Source: Betaproteobacteria bacterium (GTDB lineage: Bacteria; Pseudomonadota; Gammaproteobacteria; Burkholderiales; SG8-41). Taken from it: a stretch of DNA of 5,772 nucleotides. This document shows, in pieces, positions 1 through 5,772 of this stretch (positions are counted from its first letter, which is position 1; each line of letters starts with the position of its first letter). The stretch covers positions 1-5,772 of the forward strand of contig JAIOOZ010000244.1 of the NCBI GenBank assembly GCA_021414185.1. The letters are read 5' to 3'. The notes under the pieces were generated by a model. The model saw nothing but the letters and a program-made list of their open reading frames with translations. It did not search any database and was not told the origin of the DNA. The position numbers and the translations under genes were made by a program.

Positions 1-1
1 G

Positions 2-229
2 GCGGCCATCGTGCGCGCTGAAACCCGCGCTGCGACCACGTCCGCTACCATCGCCGAAGAGAACGCCAAGGCAGCGGTGAACGCGGAAGCGAAAGCCGAA
101 GCCAAGAGCAAAGCCAAAGCCGAGTCGAAAGAAAAAGCCGAAGCCAAGGCAGACGCCAAAGCAGCGCCTGACGCCAAAGCCAAGGGCGGCAAAGACAAAG
201 CCCCCACCAAGAAAAAGAAAGCTGAGTAA
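2..229 (+). CDS. rplO: 3' end of probable ribosomal protein L15 with a long Ala/Lys/Glu-rich tail (partial)
   Basis: The reading frame is open from the window edge to a TAA at 227-229 and gives 75 codons. Only the first few residues (AAIV) resemble the usual L15 ending, which normally stops within about ten residues of a (K)GA-x-AAI motif. The rest is low complexity: Ala, Lys, Glu and Asp in a KAEAK/KAKAE-like pattern, ending in KKKKAE. L15 is a late-assembly protein of the large ribosomal subunit. The name rests mainly on position: rplO lies directly before secY in proteobacterial spc operons, and this frame ends 2 nt before secY. The basic tail could contact rRNA, but that is inference. A GTG at 11 could be read as a start, but the frame continues upstream of it, so I treat the gene as truncated by the window. 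A separate Lys/Ala-rich small protein is the alternative. Confidence 0.6.
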   Translation, partial: AAIVRAETRAATTSATIAEENAKAAVNAEAKAEAKSKAKAESKEKAEAKADAKAAPDAKAKGGKDKAPTKKKKAE

Positions 230-231
230 CG

Positions 232-1559
<1,328 letters not shown>

Positions 1560-1560
<1 letters not shown>

Positions 1561-1778
1561 TGGCGAAAGAAGAGACTATAGAAATGCAGGGTTCGATCGT
1601 GGAGACCCTGCCCAACGCAACATTCCGGGTAAAGCTGGAAAACGGCCACACGGTTCTCGGCCATATTTCCGGCAAGATGCGCATGCACTACATCCGCATT
1701 CTGCCCGGCGACAAGGTCACGGTGGAAGTCTCGCCGTACGATTTGACACGGTGCCGGATCACTTTCCGCGCCAAGTAA
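1560..1778 (+). CDS. infA: Translation initiation factor IF-1
   Basis: IF-1 binds the A site of the 30S subunit during initiation and helps IF-2 and IF-3 select the initiator tRNA. The product is 72 residues, the standard length, and is a single OB-fold. Conserved stretches include IEMQGSIVETLPNATFRVKL (residues 7-26), ENGHTVLGHISGKMR (27-41), YIRILPGDKVTVE (44-56) and the terminal SPYDLTRCRITFRAK. The ATG overlaps the last A of the secY stop (TAATG at 1558-1562) and no good Shine-Dalgarno precedes it, so translation is probably coupled to secY by re-initiation. A cysteine at residue 66 lies where most relatives I recall have Gly or Ala. infA between secY and rpmJ is the common arrangement outside enterics. 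Confidence 0.97.
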
Positions 1779-1790
1779 GGCAGCAGGTTT

Positions 1791-1796
1791 AAGGAG
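1791..1796 (+). promoter_or_regulatory. Ribosome binding site of rpmJ
   Basis: AAGGAG lies 6 nt before the ATG at 1803. It is the strongest Shine-Dalgarno in the spc part of the window and supports the call of the very short rpmJ gene. Confidence 0.8.
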
Positions 1797-1802
1797 CGAA
1801 AC

Positions 1803-1916
1803 ATGAAAGTACTGGCTTCGGTGAAGAAGATATGCCGCAACTGCAAGATCATCCGCAGGAAGCGGGTGGTGCGTGTCATTTGCAAGGACCCAAGGCACAA
1901 ACAGCGTCAGGGGTGA
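1803..1916 (+). CDS. rpmJ: 50S ribosomal protein L36 (zinc-binding form)
   Basis: This 37-codon gene starts with ATG after a strong AAGGAG and ends in TGA at 1914-1916. The product begins MKVLASVKKICRNCKIIRRK and ends CKDPRHKQRQG, which is L36, the smallest large-subunit protein. It has the complete zinc ribbon ligand set C11-x2-C14, C27 and H32, so it is the zinc-binding (C+) type and not the Cys-less paralogue. L36 binds 23S rRNA and stabilises the 50S subunit. It is the last gene of the spc operon here. No convincing Rho-independent terminator follows, so some transcripts probably read through into the alpha operon. Confidence 0.97.
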   Translation: MKVLASVKKICRNCKIIRRKRVVRVICKDPRHKQRQG

Positions 1917-1955
1917 TCGGCGTAATTGCGCAACGCCAGGGATAAACCGGTAGAT

Positions 1956-1975
1956 TTTGCATTTACTGATGCAAA
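1956..1975. repeat. Inverted repeat across the -35 box of the alpha-operon promoter
   Basis: TTTGCAT (1956-1962) and ATGCAAA (1969-1975) are perfect 7-bp inverted arms around a 6-nt centre, TTACTG. The -35 hexamer lies between the first arm and the centre. No U-tract follows, so this is not a standard terminator. It could be an operator for a DNA-binding protein or a chance palindrome in AT-rich DNA. Confidence 0.5.
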
Positions 1976-1990
1976 TTAACAGGTTATAAT
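1962..1990 (+). promoter_or_regulatory. Sigma70-type promoter of the alpha operon
   Basis: The -35 box TTTACT (1962-1967) and a perfect -10 box TATAAT (1985-1990) are separated by 17 bp, the optimal spacing. The predicted transcription start is near 1997, giving a leader of about 56 nt before rpsM. The position, in the only large gap before rpsM, fits an internal promoter that lets the alpha operon be made independently of the spc operon. The -35 box overlaps an inverted repeat, described separately. Confidence 0.8.
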
Positions 1991-2031
1991 CGCCGGCTTT
2001 CGATTTTTGGCAGAGTTTCAGCGTACGTTTT

Positions 2032-2041
2032 TTGTATACAA
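2032..2041. repeat. 10-bp palindrome next to the rpsM ribosome binding site
   Basis: TTGTATACAA is a perfect palindrome with no spacer. Its last two bases form part of the AAGG Shine-Dalgarno (2040-2043) of rpsM. It sits in the mRNA leader where, in enteric bacteria, S4 represses the alpha operon through a pseudoknot. I cannot show that an equivalent structure forms here. Confidence 0.35.
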
Positions 2042-2052
2042 GGTAGAAACAT

Positions 2053-2430
2053 ATGGCCCGTATTGGTGGGGTAAACATTCCGAATCATCAACACGCGGAA
2101 ATCGCGTTGACCGCGATTTACGGCGTCGGTCGCAGCCGCGCGCGCGCGATCTGCTCGTCGGCCGGCATTCAGCACACGACCAAGGTCAAGGACCTGTCGG
2201 ATACCGACATGGAGAAGCTGCGCGAGCAGGTTGCAAAATTCGCCATCGAAGGCGATTTGCGGCGCGAAGTTTCGATGAACATCAAGCGCCTGATGGACCT
2301 CGGCACCTGGCGCGGGTTGCGGCATCGCCGCGGCCTGCCGGTGCGCGGTCAGCGCACGCGCACCAACGCGCGTACGCGCAAGGGGCCGCGTAAAGCAGCG
2401 GTGAAGCTCCAGAAAGCCGTCACGGCCTGA
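2053..2430 (+). CDS. rpsM: 30S ribosomal protein S13
   Basis: S13 sits in the head of the small subunit, contacts 16S rRNA and the P-site tRNA, and forms intersubunit bridges with the large subunit. The product has 125 residues, a little longer than the usual 118-123. Features are the start MARIGGVNIPNHQH, the helix-two-turn-helix region with IYGVGRSRARAIC (residues 23-35), the EGDLRREVSMNIKRLMDLG segment (67-85), and the basic tail LRHRRGLPVRGQRTRTNART followed by RKGPRK. Where many homologues have LGCYRG, this one has LGTWRG, a mild variation. The ATG follows AAGG at 2040-2043 with 9-nt spacing. It is the first gene of the alpha operon, with rpsK 30 nt downstream. Confidence 0.98.
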   Translation: MARIGGVNIPNHQHAEIALTAIYGVGRSRARAICSSAGIQHTTKVKDLSDTDMEKLREQVAKFAIEGDLRREVSMNIKRLMDLGTWRGLRHRRGLPVRGQRTRTNARTRKGPRKAAVKLQKAVTA

Positions 2431-2460
2431 TCGACAGATTACTAGCGGAAAGCATATTCA

Positions 2461-2850
2461 ATGGCTAAGGCAAATACACGGGTTCGCAAGAAGGTCAAAA
2501 AGAATGTCGCGGAAGGCATCGCGCACATTCATGCGTCCTTCAACAACACCGTCATCACCATCACCGACCGCCAGGGCAACGCCCTGTCGTGGGCGACCAG
2601 CGGCTCGGCCGGCTTCAAGGGTTCGCGCAAATCGACGCCGTTCGCGGCGCAGATCGCCGGCGAACACGCGGGCAAGCTTGCGCAGGAATGCGGCGTCAAG
2701 AACCTCGAAGTCCGCATCAAGGGCCCGGGTCCGGGACGCGAATCCGCCATGCGCGCTTTGAATGCACTTGGCTTCAAGATCACCAGCATCGCCGACGTCA
2801 CGCCCGTCCCGCATAACGGATGCCGCGCGCCGAAGCGGCGTCGCATCTAA
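2461..2850 (+). CDS. rpsK: 30S ribosomal protein S11
   Basis: S11 lies on the platform of the small subunit and helps shape the mRNA exit region of the E site. The product is 129 residues, the same as the E. coli protein. Conserved parts are HIHASFNNTVITITDRQGN (residues 22-40), LSWATSGSAGFKGSRKSTPF (43-62), the KGPGPGRE loop, and the C-terminal VTPVPHNGCRAPKRRRI. N119-G120 in that tail corresponds to the Asn-Gly at which E. coli S11 is known to form isoaspartate. The ATG follows GGAAAG (2447-2452) at 8-nt spacing. The TAA stop overlaps the Shine-Dalgarno of rpsD, which links the two genes tightly. Confidence 0.98.
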   Translation: MAKANTRVRKKVKKNVAEGIAHIHASFNNTVITITDRQGNALSWATSGSAGFKGSRKSTPFAAQIAGEHAGKLAQECGVKNLEVRIKGPGPGRESAMRALNALGFKITSIADVTPVPHNGCRAPKRRRI

Positions 2851-2854
2851 GGAG
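2848..2854 (+). promoter_or_regulatory. rpsD ribosome binding site overlapping the rpsK stop codon
   Basis: The TAA of rpsK runs directly into GGAG (2851-2854), 8 nt before the GTG at 2863. The strong site supports the GTG start of rpsD and suggests that ribosomes ending rpsK can begin rpsD. Confidence 0.75.
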
Positions 2855-2862
2855 AACCGGCT

Positions 2863-3489
2863 GTGGCCAGAAATCTAGACGCAAAATGCCGCCAGTGCCG
2901 CCGCGAGGGCGAGAAGCTGTTCCTCAAGGGCGACAAGTGCTTTACCGACAAGTGCGCGATCGAGCGCCGTAACTACCCGCCTGGCCAGCACGGCCAGAAG
3001 AACAGCCGCTTGTCCGGCTACGGCGTGCAGCTGCGCGAGAAGCAGAAGCTGCGCCGCATTTACGGCCTGCTTGAGCGCCAGTTCCGCAATACGTACCATC
3101 GCGCGGAACAGAAGAAAGGCATCACCGGCGAGACGCTGCTGCAGATGCTGGAATCGCGCCTCGACAACATCACGTTCAAAATGGGTTTCGGCGCGTCACG
3201 TTCCGAAGCGCGCCAGATCGTGCGCCACAACGGCATCCTGGTGAACGGCAAGCGCGTGAATATTCCGTCTTACCAGCTGCGCCCGGGCGACGTGGTCGAA
3301 GTCGCAGGCAAAGCCAAGGAACATCTGCGCATCAAGGCCGCCCTCGAAGCCACTTCCGGCCGCGGTTATCCGGAATGGCTCGAAGTCGACACTGCCGCGT
3401 TCAAAGGCACGTTCAAGACCATGCCGCAACGCAGCGATTTGCCCTCCACCATCAATGAATCGCTGGTGGTCGAGCTTTACTCGAAATAA
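2863..3489 (+). CDS. rpsD: 30S ribosomal protein S4 (four-cysteine, zinc-type)
   Basis: S4 starts assembly of the small subunit by binding the 5' domain of 16S rRNA and, in enteric bacteria, represses the alpha operon. The product is 208 residues (E. coli 206). The N-terminal domain has C9-x2-C12, C26 and C31, the full ligand set of zinc-binding S4 proteins such as that of Thermus; the E. coli protein lacks this set. Next come PPGQHGQKNSRLSGYGVQLR (residues 39-58) and the S4 RNA-binding domain from about 96 to 160, with LESRLDNITFKMGFGASRSE and NGILVNGKRVNIPSYQLRPG. The end, INESLVVELYSK, is typical. The GTG start gives MARNLD and has a good Shine-Dalgarno. rpoA follows 17 nt downstream. Confidence 0.98.
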   Translation: MARNLDAKCRQCRREGEKLFLKGDKCFTDKCAIERRNYPPGQHGQKNSRLSGYGVQLREKQKLRRIYGLLERQFRNTYHRAEQKKGITGETLLQMLESRLDNITFKMGFGASRSEARQIVRHNGILVNGKRVNIPSYQLRPGDVVEVAGKAKEHLRIKAALEATSGRGYPEWLEVDTAAFKGTFKTMPQRSDLPSTINESLVVELYSK

Positions 3490-3506
3490 TTCAGAGGATT
3501 TAAGCC

Positions 3507-4502
3507 ATGCCCAGCAGCACTTTTCTTAAGCCTCGTATTATCGACGTGCAGAACATTTCGCCGTTCCACGCCAAAGTCACGATGGAACCCTTCGAGCGCG
3601 GTTACGGCCATACGCTCGGCAACGCGCTGCGCCGCATCCTGCTGTCTTCGATGCCCGGTTTCGCGGCCACCGAAGTCAAGATGAGCGGCGTGCTGCACGA
3701 ATACTCGACCATCGACGGCGTGCAGGAAGACGTGGTCGACATCCTGTTGAATCTCAAAGGCATCGTGCTGAAACTGCACAACCGCGAAGAAGCCGAACTG
3801 ACGCTCAAGAAGCAGGGCGAAGGTGTGGTGACCGCGGGTGACATCGAGCCGATGCACGACGTAGAAATCGTTAATCCCGATCACGTGATCGCGCATCTGA
3901 CGGCCGGCGGCAAGCTCGACATGCAGATCAAGGTAGAACACGGCCGCGGCTACGTGCCCGGTGCCGTGCGGACCAGCCGCGGCGAACAGATCGAAGGCGC
4001 GGTCAGCCGCGCAGTCGGCAGCATAGTGCTCGACGCTTCGTACAGCCCGGTGCGCCGCGTCAGCTACCAGGTCGATTCGGCGCGCGTCGAACAGCGCACT
4101 GATCTCGACAAGCTGATCGTCGACATCGAAACCAACGGCGCCATCGAGCCGGAAGAAGCGATCCGCTACGCGGCGCGCATCCTGGTTGATCAACTGGTGG
4201 TGTTCGCCGACCTCAAAGGCACGCCGGTACAAATCGAGCAGCCGAAAGCCCAGCAGATCGATCCCATCCTGCTGCGCCCGGTAGACGACCTCGAACTGAC
4301 GGTGCGTTCGGCCAACTGCCTCAAGGCGGAAAACATTTATTACATCGGCGACCTGATTCAGCGCACCGAAACCGAATTGCTGAAGACGCCGAACCTGGGC
4401 CGCAAATCGCTGAACGAAATCAAGGAAGTGCTCGCTTCGCGCGGACTCACGCTCGGCATGCGGCTCGAAAACTGGCCGCCGGTCGGCCTCGAAAAGGTCT
4501 AA
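3507..4502 (+). CDS. rpoA: DNA-directed RNA polymerase subunit alpha
   Basis: The alpha dimer is the scaffold for assembly of beta and beta' in RNA polymerase, and its C-terminal domain contacts UP elements and activators. The product has 331 residues (E. coli 329). The N-terminal domain includes ERGYGHTLGNALRRILLSSM (residues 30-49), the dimer and beta contact region, and VHGRGYVPG-type residues (EHGRGYVPG) near 150. A linker of roughly 15-20 residues (around QPKAQQIDPILLRP) leads to the C-terminal domain, VDDLELTVRSANCLKAE through MRLENWPP. The DNA-contacting Arg equivalent to E. coli R265 is R267 by my count. The ATG at 3507 follows AGAGGA (3493-3498). A 97-nt gap with two hairpins separates it from rplQ. 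Confidence 0.99.
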   Translation: MPSSTFLKPRIIDVQNISPFHAKVTMEPFERGYGHTLGNALRRILLSSMPGFAATEVKMSGVLHEYSTIDGVQEDVVDILLNLKGIVLKLHNREEAELTLKKQGEGVVTAGDIEPMHDVEIVNPDHVIAHLTAGGKLDMQIKVEHGRGYVPGAVRTSRGEQIEGAVSRAVGSIVLDASYSPVRRVSYQVDSARVEQRTDLDKLIVDIETNGAIEPEEAIRYAARILVDQLVVFADLKGTPVQIEQPKAQQIDPILLRPVDDLELTVRSANCLKAENIYYIGDLIQRTETELLKTPNLGRKSLNEIKEVLASRGLTLGMRLENWPPVGLEKV

Positions 4503-4517
4503 CAATAGTTTTACAAA

Positions 4518-4539
4518 ACGAGGGGAAGCATCCCCTCGT
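4518..4539 (+). other. First intercistronic hairpin between rpoA and rplQ
   Basis: ACGAGGGGA (4518-4526) pairs perfectly with TCCCCTCGT (4531-4539) around the tetraloop AGCA, giving a GC-rich 9-bp stem that begins 15 nt after the rpoA stop. The bases after it (GCTCCTC) are not a U-tract, so it is not a standard intrinsic terminator. It may protect the upstream mRNA 3' end, mark a processing site, or cause pausing. Confidence 0.7.
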
Positions 4540-4554
4540 GCTCCTCTAAGCAAG

Positions 4555-4582
4555 GCCGGTTTGGGAAGATCCTGAAACCGGC
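4555..4582 (+). other. Second intercistronic hairpin, just before the rplQ ribosome binding site
   Basis: GCCGGTTT (4555-4562) pairs perfectly with AAACCGGC (4575-4582), an 8-bp stem with a 12-nt loop. Only 5 nt separate it from AAAGGA (4588-4593), the rplQ Shine-Dalgarno, so it could affect access of ribosomes to rplQ. No U-tract follows. Confidence 0.65.
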
Positions 4583-4599
4583 GCGACAAAGGATTCATC

Positions 4600-5004
4600 A
4601 TGCGTCACCGTTTAGGCTTAAGAAAACTCAACCGCACCAGCAGCCATCGTCTGGCCATGCTGCGCAACATGACCGTGTCGCTCTTGCGGCATGAAGTCAT
4701 CAAGACCACGCTGCCGAAGGCGAAGGAACTGCGCCGCGTTGCCGAGCCGTTGCTCACACTCGGCAAATCGCCTTCGCTCGCCAACCGCCGGCTCGCATTC
4801 GACCGCCTGCGCGACCGCGAGATCGTGACCAAACTGTTCGGCGAGCTCGGCCCGCGCTATGCCAAGCGCAACGGCGGCTATCTGCGCATACTGAAATTCG
4901 GCTTTCGCAAGGGGGATAACGCGCCCATGGCGGTAGTGGAGTTGATCGACCGCCCTGAGGTCAGCGAGGATAAAAAAGAAGAAGCGCCTGCCAAGGCGGC
5001 ATAA
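4600..5004 (+). CDS. rplQ: 50S ribosomal protein L17
   Basis: L17 is a large-subunit protein near the peptide exit region. The product is 134 residues against 127 in E. coli. The conserved beginning MRHRLGLRKLNRTSSHR and the following MLRNMTVSLLRHEVIKTT (residues 20-37), LPKAKELRR (38-46), and GGYLRILKFGFRKGDNAPMA (about 91-110) identify the family. The last 16 or so residues (EVSEDKKEEAPAKAA) form a charged low-complexity tail of the kind common in proteobacterial L17. The ATG follows AAAGGA with 6-nt spacing. Two consecutive in-frame TAA codons (5002-5007) end the gene, and a terminator closes the operon. Confidence 0.98.
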   Translation: MRHRLGLRKLNRTSSHRLAMLRNMTVSLLRHEVIKTTLPKAKELRRVAEPLLTLGKSPSLANRRLAFDRLRDREIVTKLFGELGPRYAKRNGGYLRILKFGFRKGDNAPMAVVELIDRPEVSEDKKEEAPAKAA

Positions 5005-5023
5005 TAAAAAAACGGAACCATTC

Positions 5024-5051
5024 AAAAAGCCGGCCTTGTGCCGGCTTTTTT
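5024..5051 (+). terminator. Rho-independent terminator of the alpha operon
   Basis: GCCGGC (5029-5034) pairs with GCCGGC (5040-5045) around the loop CTTGT. Five A residues before the stem (5024-5028) can pair with the T-run after it (5046-5051), extending the stem to 11 bp. GC stem plus T-run is the standard form, 20 nt after the rplQ stop. The flanking A-run makes it potentially active in both directions. Confidence 0.93.
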
Positions 5052-5071
5052 CTTGTACGCGACTGGCAGGT

Positions 5072-5077
5072 TAGAAT
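5072..5077 (+). promoter_or_regulatory. Possible -10 element of a leaderless promoter
   Basis: TAGAAT matches the TATAAT consensus at 5 of 6 positions and ends 6 nt before the ATG at 5084, so transcription would begin at or within a base or two of the start codon. No -35 box of good quality is at the right distance; TTGTAC (5053-5058) is only 13 bp away. The absence of a Shine-Dalgarno close to the ATG agrees with a leaderless message. Confidence 0.4.
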
Positions 5078-5083
5078 CTCCAC

Positions 5084-5772
5084 ATGTTCAACGATCTCGA
5101 ACTGACCGGCCGCGCGACCACCCACGTCGTGCAACGCGACGATCTCGGCGCCGCGATTCATCACCGCGTGCTGGAGCCGTTTCTCGCGCTCAAGGCTGCG
5201 GCGGCCGAAGCCGGCATCGACCTGCAGATAGCGAGCGGCTTCCGGGATTTTGCGGCGCAGTTGCGAATCTGGAACATGAAATACCGCGGCGAGCGCCCGC
5301 TCTACGACGCGGCGGGCAACGTGCGCGATCACGCCAGCCTCGACGCCGGCGAACTCATCGAGGGCATCCTGTGCTGGAGCGCGCTGCCGGGCGCCAGCCG
5401 CCACCACTGGGGCACCGACATCGACGTGATAGACCGCGCAGCCATGCCCGAAAATTACCGTTACCGGCTCTTGCCCGAAGAATACGCTATGGGCGGGGTA
5501 TTTCACCGGCTCAATAAGTGGCTCGATGAAAACATCGCGCGTTTCGATTTTTTCAGGCCGTACGCGGAATTCCGCGGCGGCGTCAATGCGGAGCCGTGGC
5601 ATTTGAGCCATGCGCCGACAGCGTCCGTGGCACTGCGGATGCTCACGCCGGAACTGGTAGCAGCAACGGTGCGCAACAGCGACGTGCTGGGTAAAGACGA
5701 GGTGCTGGCGCGGCTGGAGGATATTTACCGCATTTACGTGGCCAATATCTCCACGCCGGCGGCCACGGCGTA
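5084..5772 (+). CDS. M15-family zinc D-alanyl-D-alanine carboxypeptidase-like protein (3' end cut by one base)
   Basis: The frame gives 229 complete codons and then TA at the window edge, probably the first two bases of a stop, so the protein is likely essentially complete. The catalytic layout of M15 (VanY/VanX-type) peptidases is intact: SGFR with the substrate-binding Arg at R54, S-x-H-x2-G-x3-D as SRHHWGTDID with zinc ligands H107 and D114, and E170-P-W-H173 with the catalytic Glu and third zinc ligand. Such enzymes remove the terminal D-Ala from peptidoglycan peptides or cleave D-Ala-D-Ala. The N-terminus (MFNDLELTGRATTH) is not hydrophobic and shows no signal peptide or lipobox, so a cytoplasmic place is suggested unless it leaves by another route. 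The ATG at 5084 is chosen because it precedes the first family-like residues and a -10-like element; there is no good Shine-Dalgarno (AGG 13 nt away). The gene is separated from the ribosomal operon by a terminator and is probably an independent unit. The exact substrate cannot be read from the sequence. Confidence 0.88.
   Translation, partial: MFNDLELTGRATTHVVQRDDLGAAIHHRVLEPFLALKAAAAEAGIDLQIASGFRDFAAQLRIWNMKYRGERPLYDAAGNVRDHASLDAGELIEGILCWSALPGASRHHWGTDIDVIDRAAMPENYRYRLLPEEYAMGGVFHRLNKWLDENIARFDFFRPYAEFRGGVNAEPWHLSHAPTASVALRMLTPELVAATVRNSDVLGKDEVLARLEDIYRIYVANISTPAATA

Noticed and set aside
1919..1937. Small hairpin GGCGT/ACGCC after rpmJ as an spc-operon terminator
   Set aside because: The stem is only 5 bp with a 9-nt loop and there is no T-run after it, so it does not support a terminator call.
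1957..1962. TTGCAT as the -35 box of the alpha-operon promoter
   Set aside because: It lies 22 bp from TATAAT; TTTACT at 1962-1967 has the optimal 17-bp spacing.
2007..2040. Second promoter in the rpsM leader (TTGGCA with TATACA)
   Set aside because: The spacing is 22 bp, too long, and the -10 match is modest; the TTTACT/TATAAT pair upstream is far better.
3477..4601. Minus-strand open frame of 374 codons opposite rpoA
   Set aside because: It lies wholly antisense to rpoA and is explained by GC-rich codon bias. The translation is rich in His/Arg/Asp/Val with no family resemblance, and rpoA is unmistakable.
5038..5517. Plus-strand 159-codon frame overlapping the M15 gene
   Set aside because: Arg-rich shadow frame that begins within the terminator stem, with no ribosome binding site.
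4961..5611. Minus-strand open frame of 216 codons over the rplQ terminator and M15 gene
   Set aside because: The plus-strand M15 frame has all family motifs; the antisense frame runs through the terminator and shows no domain.

Overview
This window is the distal end of the bacterial ribosomal-protein super-operon. It carries the end of the spc operon, the whole alpha operon, and one unrelated downstream gene, all on the + strand. The order rplO(end)-secY-infA-rpmJ | rpsM-rpsK-rpsD-rpoA-rplQ | M15 peptidase, GC-rich third positions, and protein sequences close to proteobacterial forms (SecY, RpoA and S11 in particular) point to a betaproteobacterium. I cannot fix the genus. The Cys-rich S4 with an N-terminal MARNLDAKCRQC segment recalls Rhodocyclales/Nitrosomonadales-type sequences, but that is recollection and not a search result.

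Layout. Positions 2-229 hold the 3' end of a gene that by position should be rplO (L15); the visible part is mostly a long Ala/Lys/Glu-rich tail. secY (232-1560, TTG start) follows after 2 nt. infA overlaps the secY stop by one base, and rpmJ (1803-1916) has a strong Shine-Dalgarno. A 136-bp gap (1917-2052) contains a good sigma70-type promoter (TTTACT, 17 bp, TATAAT) for the alpha operon, with a 7-bp inverted repeat across its -35 box. Then come rpsM, rpsK, rpsD and rpoA, closely spaced. A 97-bp gap between rpoA and rplQ holds two perfect hairpins, neither with a U-tract. rplQ ends with tandem TAA codons and a clear Rho-independent terminator (5024-5051). After it, an M15-family zinc D-Ala-D-Ala carboxypeptidase-like gene runs from 5084 to the window edge and lacks only the last base of a probable stop codon.

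How it works together. The block makes translation parts (L15, L36, S13, S11, S4, L17, IF-1), the RNA polymerase alpha subunit and the Sec translocon channel, so growth-linked transcription sets translation, transcription and secretion capacity together. The last gene is a separate transcription unit concerned with peptidoglycan-type D-Ala peptides.

Assessment: this is ordinary core-genome territory. I found no defence system, mobile element, CRISPR array or undescribed multi-gene system. The points worth checking are small: the L15 tail, the promoter dyad, the zinc-type S4, the paired hairpins before rplQ, and a probably leaderless, signal-less M15 peptidase.
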